Part shown: positions 25,392 to 61,019 of the stretch, piece after piece
Layout: each line of letters starts with the position of its first letter
Numbering within the stretch: the first letter of the stretch is position 1
DNA from: Cristatella mucedo
Taxonomy: Eukaryota; Bryozoa; Phylactolaemata; Cristatellidae
Length of the DNA: 64,000 bases
Direction of reading: 5' to 3'
Assembly (NCBI GenBank): GCA_009760855.2
Contig: WPIO01000001.1
Span: forward strand, 1,995,001-2,059,000
Notes under the pieces: generated by a model
Told to the model about the DNA's origin: nothing
Seen by the model: the letters and a program-made list of their open reading frames with translations, nothing else
Database searches by the model: none
Made by a program: the position numbers and the translations under genes

Positions 25392-26260
25392 TCCAACTGC
25401 CTCTGGACTCGCTTCGCGGAGTCATAAGTAGAATTGTAACCGAGTTCAAGGGGTCAGAGGCTAATTCCCGCCAAACCCCGCCATACTCCGGCCACGCTGC
25501 CGCTCGCCATGCCGCCGAGCTAGGGTAAGACGAGCGGCCGTCAGGTTAAACATCTGTATAACGCATGCGCCAACAACAACAGGTGAACTAAACAAGTCTA
25601 CAGGGAGGGTCGTATACACAGTACACTACGGGGGCGCAAGACGACGCAGCAAGCGCGAACAAACGTGTTAGTTGGGGTCAGTCGGCTTCTGCAGTCCTGT
25701 CGTTGTACCGACTCCGAATCCAACAGTACGAACGTACGCCGTCCAAAACCCGGCTGGCTGAGTAACTGCTGGCTAGTCCGAGTCGACAACTACCACAGTC
25801 GTAAGCTTCCACCGAAAGACGCCAACACACGGGGGGGGGTCACGAACACGCTACACGGGAAAAGCGGAATAAAAACAAGTCAACAACGAGCGAGCTATCC
25901 AGCTCCGCTCGGGCCTTGGGTACTCGTTCCCTTGCGTGCGTGGCAGCATCGCCGGAGCACGCCTGCACGAATACAGGTGCATAACTCGGCGAGACCGGGA
26001 GCCTCCAACACCACGACTTACTTGGCCAATTTCCGTACCCAAGAGCCCCGGTGACCTCACGTCACCGCATACATCCGGCCATGCCGTAGGTCCGACCCCG
26101 GCCTAGCCGGTGACCCTAACCCTCACTATAACCGTCTGGTCCCAGCCAACCGAACCCAGCCTGGGTACAGAATTACACCTCTACTACACGGCACTCCCGA
26201 AAGTACTGGTCGCCATCTTGCCGCGTGAGGGAAGGGGGAACGGAATTTCTCGCTTTAATT
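25386..26260 (+). mobile_element. Unclassified interspersed element X, copy 1
   Basis: About 0.87 kb that aligns along its length with 49765-50556: shared blocks include ggactcgcttcg (start), gtacgccgtc, gagtaactgct, gagtcgac, gccatcttgccg and tctcgctttaatta (end). No terminal inverted repeat, LTR dinucleotides or coding region was found. Follows a (TA)n tract. Confidence 0.65.
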
Positions 26261-26264
26261 AGTA

Positions 26265-26425
26265 GTTATATCTATATGTGTTTATGTATATCATTTATAT
26301 AGCGCCTTACAAAAATTTATTCATCTCCATCCAGGTGCTTAACAAATGTTGCACGGTTCGACCTTGCACGACCTTGGTCCGTTAAGGTACCTTACCCCTG
26401 GGCCAGACCAGCATTGCGAATCAGC
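26265..26425 (-). mobile_element. tRNA-derived SINE (family 1), antisense
   Basis: Minus strand: A-box-like ctggtctggcccaggggtaag, then ccaaggtcgtgcaaggtcgaaccgtgc (B-box-like), then a tail with aggcgctatataaatgat. Same order as the copies at 45028 and 60262. Confidence 0.6.
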
Positions 26426-27368
26426 CGGACCCTTCGTTTGTCGTACATATAGATTAAACAATGCTCTTCCAACTGAGTACGAACGCGGGCGTAGGCAGAA
26501 CACCGAAGCTGGTTCGCAGGAACGTATATTCTGGCGTGCGCCTGCAGCGCTCCCCCTGACACACAGCTGCTCTCTCCGGTTGGCGTTCTCTCTTCCCCTT
26601 CTCTCCCTCCCAGCCACAACTCATCCCGTGAGTTGGCGGGAGGACAAAGCCGGCCTGGAGATAAATAACCGCCGCCAGACCGCAGCTGGGCACCGGCCTG
26701 ACCCTAGGCCACAGCCACCAGCTGTTAGAGCCTGGGGTGGTTTCGGGCACGACCGGTCTGCCTGCACCGGCAGTGTGCCGGCGTTCCCAGCAATCTGAAT
26801 CGTGCGCAGAGAAACACAAACCACAGTACAGACGCGGACCTTCTTAGTCGAAGGTAAAGCAGCGCAGGTGGAGGGACACGCGAGAGCAACTTCCGTTTTG
26901 AAGACCCATAGACGCTGCTCGCCAGTACCGTTGCAAACAATTGTTTTCCCACTTCCGTTAGGAGTACAGTGTATCTAATGGATTTATTTATAATGGATAA
27001 TAAATATTTAACGGATTTCCTTTGAAGCTGTGTGACATTCTATATGTTAAGAGCAAAGTACGCAAATGATTCGCAGACAGACGTTGACTTTGACTTGTCT
27101 GATAAGCTTTAAAAAAGCCCTTTGCGTCAAGCAACCGCCATCACGCTCTCTTTCACCGTTTGTGTGCAACGAGAATTTCGTACTCGTCAAGGATGGCGGA
27201 CGGAATCCTTCTGAAAGACCATCTCCTCTTCTCCTAAGCCCATCGCGAATTTTCTTCCCACGAGCGGTTAGAGCCCGGCTCTGCTCTGATTAGTTATCGC
27301 TTTAGTCGGCTATGAAGCGTTGTCTGATTGGTTATTTCCGGCCGCAAGCTGGCGCCATTCTGCTAAGC

Positions 27369-27689
27369 CAGCGGTTCTCTCCCATCCTAATGCCGCGACC
27401 CTTTAGTACAGTTCCTCATGTCTGTGACGACCCCCAACCATACACATATTTTCGTTGCAACTTAATAACTGGAAACTTGCTACTGTGAGTCGTAATGTGA
27501 ACATCCGGTGTGCAGGGTATATTTTCACTGCTACAAATTGAACTTAGTTAAAGCGTAGTGATTAATCGCGGAACACTATCGGTTCCTAAGACGGTCGGAA
27601 ATGCGTGTTTTCCGATGGTCTTAGGCGACTCGTATGGAAGGTTCGTTCGACCCCCAAACTGGTCGCGACCCACAGGTCGAGAACCGCTG
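27369..27689. mobile_element. Non-autonomous hAT element, SPIN (Space Invaders)-like
   Basis: Terminal inverted repeats CAGCGGTTCTC / GAGAACCGCTG, 321 bp long, flanked by 8-bp direct repeats tgctaagc / ttctaagc (7 of 8 match), as expected for hAT. Internal blocks (aatgccgcgaccctttagta, cagttcctcatgt, ccgatggtcttaggcgac, gttcgacccccaaa, ggtcgcgacccacaggt) agree with my memory of the SPIN consensus. It has no coding capacity. Confidence 0.82.
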
Positions 27690-29876
27690 TTCTAAGCAGT
27701 GGCATTTAAGTCACGACGCTGCGTACGCGGGAAGATTACGGAGTGGGAATATAACCCTAAGCGCTGGAGAGCATCCGGCAGGATCTTGGACGGGGGACCG
27801 TGCCGAGCTCAACGATTCAAGAGCCGCTGAGAAAATTATGCCGATTGCAAAATTTGCACAGCCGCGCCGTCAGTCAGCTGCAATACGAATAGACTTTCTA
27901 GCGCCGCAGTTCGCACGAACTTCCGCCTCTTCGTGTCCACGCCCGTGCGTTTCCTTTTGGGAAGCGCTTCAATCGGGACGAATGCAGTCAGCCATTGGGC
28001 CGCTGTCCTTTCAGATGGATTGGCTTTATCGAGCGGTGCATTGACTCGACCTTGACCCCCGGGTAGTTGCCGACTCGTGGATTCGAGGCCTGGATCGCGT
28101 CTTGACTTCGTTGGGACAGGGCCTGACCGACATCGCTTGCCGAGCATTTGTCGTCTGAGCTCTAGGAAGAACACTTTGCAAAAATAACCACAAGTTGCAA
28201 CCAGCGATTCTGTCCGACTGCTGGTTTTCATCGCTTCACGATCTCGCGCCATCGCTTGCTTTTCTCCTAACCTCTCTGCAGGAAAGTTTTCAGTTGGCGT
28301 GAACTCTACTTCCGCTGGAGTAGTGGCCGTCAGGCGGGGGGGGGGAGGGATTGGCAGTATGCCAGGCAATGATTGTTTAGTTACGCAGCTGTGCGACAGC
28401 CTTCGAGCTGTCGCGTGTACGCAGCCAGCGTCTTTCGACGCTGGCGCGGGATTAGGGTGCGGGAGCGAAGCCCAGAACCAACTCTCGCGGCCGCCGTAAA
28501 TCGTACGCCGTTAAATCTCAATTCTAAACGCCGACCTTCCTAAACGCGACACGTTTTCAGAGCGCGCAGGTGACCGGGGGCGGGGCGGGGTGAGGGAGGG
28601 AATGCCGTTTCGCACAGCGAAGCGGCAGCCGGTGCTGCCTCCAGTAGCACCGGCCAGCTGCTCGAGTATCCGGAACCAGCAGCTTTCAGGGGAGACCACT
28701 GCCACTCCCCGAGTAGACGGGACAGTGGCTTTTCGATCCCGCGCTGGCGCGCTAAGCTGTAGCCTATCTGCATCCGGTAGTAGCTGCTCCTTCGGGAGGT
28801 TTGCGGAGTCTACTTTCGGCTGACCTCCAGGATTAGTGCCCAGCATCTCACCTTCACCGGGAGTGCGCACACTGATGCTAGCGAACGCGTGCCGCTGCGG
28901 AGGGGGGAGGGCGGCGGGCTATCTGCCCGACCTACACGGCCTGCGGCAGGACGGCCGGAAGTCTGCGACGGCACCTGTTTCCGAAAGAGGACGAGGCTCG
29001 CGGAGACAGCCAGCATGACCTCGCGCACTGCTACGCGGCGGGCGCGGTCGGCGCGGTCGGCGCGGTCAGCGCTGCAATGGCAGCGGCGGCACTACGAGGA
29101 CTGTTCGCAGCCAGCGGCGACGAAAGGCGGCGAAGTCGGACGCCGGAAGTCGGATGAAGTCGGGTGCTGGAAGCGGACGACGACAAACGTACGCGCAATT
29201 TGTCCGAGCAGACTCCTCCGACAGCAGGACGCGCGCGCTGCCGCGCGTTCTGGCGGCGCCGCGCCGGAGACGCGTCGAGGGCTTCCTGTTTCCTTTTCCC
29301 TTCGAACTTAGAGAGCGGCCTCGTGACGTGCTCGACCGACGCGTAGCGCGCACAGCAAATCGCACTCTAGAGGCGCTGCCACGATCTCGCGGTGTCGGTC
29401 GTAATCTGGCTGCTGCTGATTTGGCTCACCGCGATTCCAGCGCCGATGCGCCGGCGCAGCCCGCACGCGGCAGAGCTTCAGCCGTGCAAGCGTCAGTGTC
29501 GCGCGGCGGTGCTCTGCCGGCAGTCTGTGCAATGCGGAGCTACGGCGGTGCTGTTAAAACAACGCACGCGGTCACAGCTGGGTGCCGGAAGCGATAGTTT
29601 ACCGCGGGCGTTGGCAGTGGCTACGCACCGGCGCGAGCGCTTGGCGCGGCGCGCGCCGGCACTACAAGGAAGCTAGATTAGACGAACTCTCAAAGCCCGG
29701 GCAAAGCAGCTGGTTCTGGTTCAGCCTGCGATCTACGGACCAGCCTGTATCGCCGATCTCACTTTTATTCTCGCCCATCTGAACTGCTGGCGCAGTTGTT
29801 AATCTCTCGAGGCCCAACTCTCGGCATCCATGCTTGGGTTTATTCGCCTCGCGCTTACTCACTCCTCCATGCCCTC

Positions 29877-30003
29877 GATGGCTGATGGCATTCTTGCACC
29901 TGCCTGCGGGCCTCGCACCTTGGCTAATGTAGTCCATTAGATGGCTGATGGCATTCTTACGCCTGCCTAGCTCGCTAGCCCTTTGGCTAATGCAGCGTAT
30001 TAG
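29877..30003 (+). repeat. 63-bp imperfect tandem duplication
   Basis: Two units beginning gatggctgatggcattctt and each containing ttggctaatg. Confidence 0.75.
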
Positions 30004-30280
30004 TCCGTCCGCGTCCATCCACCGCGTCGCTTTGCCGGAGCTTTATTGTAACCCGAGTAGATCTCGCCGTCAGATCTGACGGCATCGTTCCGCTCCAAGT
30101 GAACTGGCGGTGATTCGCCTGTCCGGATTCGACTCGGCTACGTTCGCGCTACAGGTCGCTCTAGGCGCCCTAGTTTAACCCAACGAGGGCGAGGGCTCGT
30201 ACCACGGCCTGACCTGAGAGCTGCCCTCCCCCGCCGCGCCCCCATGCAGAGCGGCGCCGCGCTGGGGATGCGACGCTATC

Positions 30281-30288
30281 TATATATA
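30281..30288 (+). promoter_or_regulatory. TATA-like box upstream of CUB-protein exon 1
   Basis: TATATATA inside an otherwise GC-rich block, about 550 bp before the proposed start codon. An ATG at 30312 would lie at or near the resulting transcription start and opens a 211-codon frame that overlaps the signal-peptide ATG, so real initiation may be further downstream. Confidence 0.25.
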
Positions 30289-30838
30289 CCAGGCGCCCTT
30301 AGCTGAAGGAAATGCCGCGAAAGCCGAAAAACTCGCGCTGGGGCGGTGCAGTGCCGCCGCCGCTGCCGCCGCAGGGCGACGCCGTCGAGACGACGCCACA
30401 ACTCTCGGGCGTCGGGCGCTGCGGCGGAGCGGGCGCTCCCCCTCGTCGCTGGTTTGACTGCGGCGTATGCCCTTCCGCGTTCCGTCTTCCGTTGAGAGCG
30501 GCGCTTGCCCCCCTGCACGGCGGAGGGCCTGCGGTTCGCGCCTCTCGCTCAACCCTCCTCCTCTATAGGGCGCAGTCCGCCCATCCGTCCGACGGGGCGG
30601 CCCGGTCGCCGAAATACAGAAACGACGCAGGCGCACGACGATCGATAGGTCGACCGCTGGTCGTTCGTCAACAAAGAACGGACAGTCGGAGAGCATTGAT
30701 CGAGAGCGCGAGCGCGCTCTCGTGCCGCAGCAAAGCTGCTCAGAGCGTCGCGACCGCCAGCCGTCGGCGACCCGGGCCGCCGCCGCCGAGACGCGACGAT
30801 CTGAGAGCGAGCATCGCGCTTCCGCCGCCGCAGTCGCC

Positions 30839-55178
<24,340 letters not shown>

Positions 55179-55343
55179 TGAGTCATTCCTTGACTTTCGC
55201 TGTTTGATCGAATGATGGTGATATCGGAATGTTTCACTTCATGAAATAATTGACGCAGTACATTTGTACAACAGTCTGCTCCAATATGTAATTTGCAATG
55301 CAGGGTGCGATAATGTGTGCCAATATATTTTGCTATTAAGAAT

Positions 55344-55349
55344 AATAAA
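55344..55349 (+). terminator. Poly(A) signal of the CUB-protein gene
   Basis: Canonical AATAAA 166 bp after the stop codon. This gives a short 3' UTR of about 185-195 nt. Confidence 0.65.
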
Positions 55350-55402
55350 TGAGCTCGATCACTTATCTACGTAATCGTAGGGCGAGATAACAGCTATACA
55401 AA

Positions 55403-55597
55403 ATGGTCAGCACTCGAGTGAAATTCGCCGGTAAAGGGAACAGGGTGGCACAGGCAAGAAAGTTTGGTATCGTGACGAGCGAGCGATCGAGAAATAAAAA
55501 TATGAGGTGGAGAGTTGCAGGCACAGATTCCAAGCAGGAAGAAACACCCAGAGCGTCTTCATCTTCTAAGCCTGCATTACATCAGCAGTTTCGATAG
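55403..55597 (+). CDS. Small ORF downstream of the CUB-protein gene
   Basis: ATG-initiated, 64 codons, basic (MVSTRVKFAGKGNRVAQARK), not recognised. Lies 54 bp after the CUB-protein poly(A) signal and is followed by AATAAA at about 55622. Could be a chance ORF in an extended 3' UTR. Confidence 0.2.
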   Translation: MVSTRVKFAGKGNRVAQARKFGIVTSERSRNKNMRWRVAGTDSKQEETPRASSSSKPALHQQFR

Positions 55598-55877
55598 TGA
55601 GCTATGTTCACAAGATTGCAAAAATAAATGGAAAGTCCATTTCTAACGTCTCTCCTTCTACAACAAGTAAAGAAAGCTGATTGATCTATTTGGCGGGAGC
55701 CGGACTCTTGGCACTTCCGAAGGTGGAGATTAGCGAAATTATGATACTTCTATTATGCATCGGTGTGCTTACAAATGACCGTATTGAAACTGAGTAAACT
55801 ATTCAGACTCAGAGCATGAAGGCAGTATTTACTCGGGTATTTTCTTTCGACGGGCCTTTTTTCCTTGTTTCAAAAAT

Positions 55878-55973
55878 AGGAGAGAGAAGTGTGCGAGTGA
55901 GAGACGAGAGAGGGAGGGAGGGAGGGAGGGAGTGAAGGAGAGAGAGAGAGAGAGAGAGAGAGCAAGGGAGAGA

Positions 55974-56051
<78 letters not shown>

Positions 56052-56085
56052 AGGAGAGAGAGACAGAGAGAAAGGGAGGAAGGTG
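55878..56085 (+). repeat. GA-rich tract
   Basis: (GA)n with GGGA interruptions, purine-rich on this strand, shortly before the LINE at 56180. Confidence 0.93.
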
Positions 56086-56179
56086 GAGGATGAGATGGTG
56101 GCGAGAGTGATGCAATAGAGAAGGAGGGAAGAAGAAGAGAAGCTACTTCAGCGTTCCACAGCAGCACGTGAAAAAGAGA

Positions 56180-56658
56180 TAATAATAATAATAATAATAT
56201 TGCACTTGATAAAGCGCCCTCAGAGAACTTAATCTCTTTCTAGGCGCTTTACATTTGCTGCAAGGTGATACGCAATAGAATGGTAAGTAAAATCATGCTT
56301 GAAAAACAAACAAAATGAATAACATGGTTAGGGGTTACATGCACTGGGTCAGCATGCAAATGTGGTTAGTGGCAGCATGCACAGTGTCAGCACGCATAAG
56401 CACATCGAGGACGAATCACAAGGACCCACTAAATGCTGTCCTAAATAGGTATGTTTTTAAGTTTCTTTTAAATGTGGTCAGGTCAGGGGATGTTCTGATG
56501 CAGGTCGGGAGGGAGTTCCAGGCTGTGGGAGCATACGAGCTAAATGCACGGTCTCCAAAGGATTTAAGGTTTGATTCAGTCTCGCTACTAATCTCAAAGA
56601 TGGCGTTCTGACTGGCAGACAACTGACCCAACGAGTCAGCGAACCGCGATCTCAACAA
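56180..56658 (-). mobile_element. LINE family A, 3' end with intact ORF2 C-terminus
   Basis: Minus-strand ORF 56416-56658 encodes SFGDRAFSSYAPTAWNSL and TTFKRNLKTYLFRTAFSGSL before the stop, nearly identical to the copy at 1-213. Then the 3' UTR, the hairpin (56214-56247) and a (TTA)n tail at 56180-56200. The best-preserved copy with its coding end in the window; 5'-truncated. Confidence 0.85.
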
Positions 56659-56659
56659 G

Positions 56660-58181
56660 TGCCACGGTCATTCGAAAATGTTCGCTTCGCCGGCCTTAGC
56701 GATCGCCCAACACCCGCGTCGCTCTTCTCTGCCTGTGGCACGCTTCGGGTCAATTGGCCAGGCTGCCTGTCCACGCACAGGCTGGCTCCCCATAGCGCCT
56801 TAACAGATGAGGCTTTTTCTTGGCGCCAGACGAAGCTTGACGAACGGCCGGCGTACTGATGCTGGTGAGCCTTGACCATTGGCCTTGACCTATCGACTTT
56901 CGCACGTCGCCCCACACGTGCACGCTGGCGAGCGCGAAGCAGCCGAAGCAGCTGCTGCGATCGAGAAATCTCAGCAGCAGCCGCTGCTGCATCGCTCACA
57001 GAGTATTCTAGCGGTTCAGAACGTGGAAAGATGGGCAGTGCAAGGGAGATTCTTGGAGAGCCGATTAGCTGTGTAGGATTACATTGAATCGCTGGCGAAC
57101 GTACGGCTGAACCTCGAGTAGATGCATCTCGGTAGCCCTGCCACGAATGAAACAGGTGCATGAGTACAGCTGCTAGCGTGGAGCGTTGCGTGTAGCGTGA
57201 AGAGTGCGACTATCAGGTGCGGACAGGTGCACGATGCCATACTGGCGAACGCTCTAGATCGCTCAGGCACACTTCATCTAAATAGCAGGAGGCCGCACGT
57301 CGTCTTTCGCACGCACACGCTTAGCAACAGAGGATACACCGCGAGCTAGCACCAAGCAACGCAGAGGCGAAGCCAGGACTGGAGCGCCGGGGCACGGGTA
57401 GGGGCAGAGCCCCTTCCCCAGAGCCAGCGGGTGTCGCGAAGCTAGGCTAAGCCACTAGGAGCGAGCCGCCATGCAAGCGCGGCCCTGACGGGTGTTAGAC
57501 TCGGCTACCACCTACCAGGCCAGGGGTGGCAGCTGCCACTCCTGCCACCCCCTTGAGTTCGCCTCTGGAGCAATCGGACTGATGGCCGGACTGGTGTCTC
57601 GACCCGTGGATCGACAGAATCGTAGGAGCCGCCTCTAATAAGTGCCGATATGCTGACGATAGTTGAATGCAATTGGTATTTCCTAAACTGGATAAGCTAA
57701 TATGGAAGAATTCACAACAAAATCTGGCTTCGTTCAGCTCCGACCCTTGATTTTCCTACAAATCTACAATGTGTGAGCATCCGACCGGATCGCATCTGCT
57801 CGCTTCTGCTCAAAATTGCCGCCATCTGATGTAAGTATCAAGCAATCAAAGCTGCCGCAGCTTTACTAAATAAAAAGCCTGTGAATATGATGCATGCGGT
57901 CTATAATATTCAGACTATGTGAACTGCTAATAAACCCTCGTGGCAGTTAGAATGCCGGGGCAACGGTCTAAAGTATACCCTCGGCTGGAGTATATCTATT
58001 GGTTAAAACGGTCTTGGCCACTTTATATTCCGGGGGTGTATTATTTTAGCGAAGCGCCAGCTTGGCCTAAATGGCCCTGGCCAGAAGGGTTCGCATGAAC
58101 TGCTCGGCTGAAAAACACCTTGGTCCTCGAGCAGTGAGCAAGAGGGGGCAGCAGTGTGGCGAGATACAGGTCTTTATAGAC

Positions 58182-58182
<1 letters not shown>
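56660..58182. other. Intergenic, nothing recognised
   Basis: Moderately GC-rich, short ORFs only. Confidence 0.45.

Positions 58183-58222
<40 letters not shown>
58183..58222 (+). repeat. Short (CT)n tract
   Basis: About 20 CT units with one interruption. Confidence 0.9.
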
Positions 58223-58229
<7 letters not shown>

Positions 58230-58245
58230 CCCTCTCTCTCGCTCT

Positions 58246-58372
58246 TTATAATAATAAGAATAATACTCTTGATACAGCGCCATCACAGAACATAATCTCT
58301 TCTTCTTTGGCGCTTTAAATTTGCTGCAAAGGAAACACGATCAAATGGTGAGTGATATCATGCTTGATAAGC
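58246..58372 (-). mobile_element. LINE family A tail fragment
   Basis: Antisense AT-rich tail, hairpin region (cagcgccatcacagaacataatctc) and ttgctgcaaaggaaacacgatc, matching the 3' UTR of the copy at 56180. Confidence 0.65.
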
Positions 58373-59117
58373 AGCTCTTTCCTCCTGTAGGAAGGGCTTA
58401 ACGCGAGCTCAGGAAGAGGCTCAATGCCAGCTACGGTATATCTACTTGAAGCATAGGCCTACTACCTAGAGGAGCTTGTGATTGATGTCGGCTTGTCAAT
58501 TCTACTGTCCCGGCTATCCTTTAAAAAGTAGGGGACGCTGGCTGAGGGTCTGCGTCCTCATCATCACCACCGGCCATCCGACAGTTTCTCTTAGAACGAG
58601 TAAGGTTGGGCAGGTTGTTCACGCCAGCGATCGACAGCCACGAGACAGCGAAGAAGGGAGAATTTTGCGGACGCCATTGAATACGGTCTTTTAGCGCCCG
58701 AGGCTCGCATTTTGTGTGTGCTTGTGTATATGCGGCCGTGGTCCTGGCGCAGATACTTAGCGCCGTGGACTAGAGTTTAGAGTCTCAGGTGCAGTAGAGG
58801 GAGGAACTCTCGTCTTCGCAGGCGAAGCGGCCCTCACTTCACTTGCCTCCGCTAAAGGAGACAGCGGAGCCCTAGTTAGTTCTGAGGTCAGGAGTCCGGG
58901 GGGGGGGTCCGGGGTGTTCCTAAGGCGTTCCTGGAGCGTTCCTGGGGCGTTCCTGCCTGCGCGAAAATGGACGGCATTTTTTCGTCAAGAGCGATTGTAA
59001 GCGTTGGCAAGCTATAAGCGCTTGCGAGGAGCATGGGGGGATAAAGCTAAACCAGACTCGCAGCGACATTGAGCGCCGCTTGCAAATAAGATTCAGTAGA
59101 ATTGAAGCCAATTATTG
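58373..59117. other. Intergenic, nothing recognised
   Basis: Contains a G9 run (58899-58907) and short gttcctggngcgttcctgg repeats at about 58915-58955. Confidence 0.4.
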
Positions 59118-59200
59118 GGCCCAATAATTAATATATAATAATCTATTAATATAATAATTAATAATTAATAATTAATATACTCGTTAATTATTGAGTAGAA
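59118..59200. repeat. AT-rich TAAT repeat
   Basis: Repeated aattaataatt units with palindromic structure. Confidence 0.8.
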
Positions 59201-59941
59201 TCGCCGAATCATTATCTTCGGTGTTTCATTATTGCCTAGGCCACTGCATGCCCCTCTGGGCTATAATATATCCCGTCATGTCGTATCGATAGTTTTGAGC
59301 GATACACGCGTGAATCTTTGCCGGATAGCTCAGCAATCTGTGCCGGCGCCAACCAGTGGAGTAGTGAGACCTTTCGGCCCCCCCCCCGGGGACAAAGCTG
59401 CTAATCGCGCCCCTATCCTTGTCAAAAATTGCTGCAAAACAGCTCCACCACAAATGCTAAAGATACACGCAATCAATCATATCAAGTCGAGAGGGTTGTA
59501 ATAACTGTAGGAACGGTACAAGGTAGCTATCATAGCTTTAACTTACGGTGAATTTTTCTGGCCTTGAACGCGGCAAACTGACCTAGTCTAGTTTGAAAGT
59601 CAATATTTTCCCGTATTTTTTTCTCTATGCTTAGCGAAGCCAAATAAAATCTTGCCGATTAACGCTTCCAGATACGACTGGATTTTCTTCAGCTAGCTAC
59701 AAGAACGTTCACAACTGGCAACTGATACAGGTATGGAGAGAGAGAGAGGAACCTGCAAGGCAACTCTCAAATTAGCAAACGCATCTTCTCCATAACTGAC
59801 AATGAAAGACGTGAGTTACAGTGGGCTCTTTGGTGTTGAGTCGTGACGTGTAGCATGAAGCATTTTACAGTCACATATTTTGTTGCACAGGTCTATTCCA
59901 TCAATGTCTAAATATTAGAAGTCTCCAAGATCTAGACATTG

Positions 59942-60250
59942 CTAGTGGAGATTGTTCCGGTCGAGTGCATCCAAAAGCTGCTCAACTTCCAACAAGAAAC
60001 CAACTTTGGCATCAAAATATGTGAGCCGGGAGAATCTAGATATAATTTCTCGTCGGAGATAGTCTATGCTTTTCTCCATTATTCTTAAAATATCCTCTTC
60101 GGCCGTGAGAGTGGACGTATTGAGAGAATTCTCCAGGTATCTGCATCCGGCGGATTCTTCATTCAACTGCAAATTACCACAATTCACATCTTTTGGCATC
60201 TTGCAGTGACTATTGACACCGGTTTTCTCGAAGTCTTGATAACTCAATCT
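59942..60250 (-). pseudogene. ORF fragment, possibly transposase-derived
   Basis: Minus-strand open frame of about 100 codons (KTGVNSHCKMPKDVNCGNL; EEDILRIMEKSIDYLRREII; YFDAKVGFLLEVEQLLDAL) ending at a stop at 59942. Its upstream continuation is cut by the SINE at 60262. The helical 'RF..L..FD.K.GFLL' pattern recalls hAT-related transposases, but I cannot place it firmly. Further minus-strand pieces (about 60560-60680) may belong to the same relic. Confidence 0.3.
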
Positions 60251-60261
60251 CAAGAGAGTGA

Positions 60262-60405
60262 AGGTCAAAAGAGGAGCTGGTTTGGCCCAATGATTAAGGT
60301 GCTCGCCCCGACCAAGGTCTGGCCGAGGTAGTGGGCTCAAGCCCTGTGGCATATGTGAAGCGCCTGAATTGAGATTAAGTTCTCTTATGGTGCTATACAA
60401 AACTA
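60262..60405 (+). mobile_element. tRNA-derived SINE (family 1)
   Basis: gctggtttggcccaatgatt (A box), gaccaaggtctggccgaggt, gtgggctcaagccctg (B box), then gcgcctgaattgagattaag and ttctcttatggtgc, which match the LINE family A terminal hairpin. Ends in a T/A-rich tail. Confidence 0.72.
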
Positions 60406-61019
60406 TTTTTATTGTATCTTATTTTTTAAGTTCATCTTTAGATTGTGCAGTCTTTTTTAAACGTAGGCAATCTTCCTTAAGACGCTGTACCAAAAAAGCA
60501 ACAAACATATCCAGCAAGTTAAAGTTCACAATACAATGTGGAGACTACCAGCTTCACTTCTTGTTTCAAGCGTTCCACGTGTGTCCTCACACAGTTGCTC
60601 CGAAAGACCTAAAATGCTGCTCAGTCTGTCATTGACAGCTTCCAAAGTGCTCCGCTCTTGCACTCTACCTTTTTTGTAGAGTAATGTTTGACAGTGATAG
60701 CTAAGAGTTTCTACAGCTCATCGCACTTCAGAGTTTGTGGTTTCGTTTAAGTTATGGCATCGTCCATGATCGTTGTACGAGTGGGCTGTGACAATTGATG
60801 TGGTATGCGGTCAGGATGTGCTGTTAATGATTGTTGGGACAAGGGTAGTCGCAGCGGGGACTCCTGTGGGAAAGAGAGGCCAAGAGAACAGTGCTTCCTC
60901 TGCTCCGTGCGAAATGAAATGAACTTCTGGTATTGGTCTTCGGCTGGCATTGTGGTGCTGTGTGTACGACGATAACCAAGCTACAAGCTATTTGTTGGGA
61001 TGGAGTCGATGGCAGTGCT

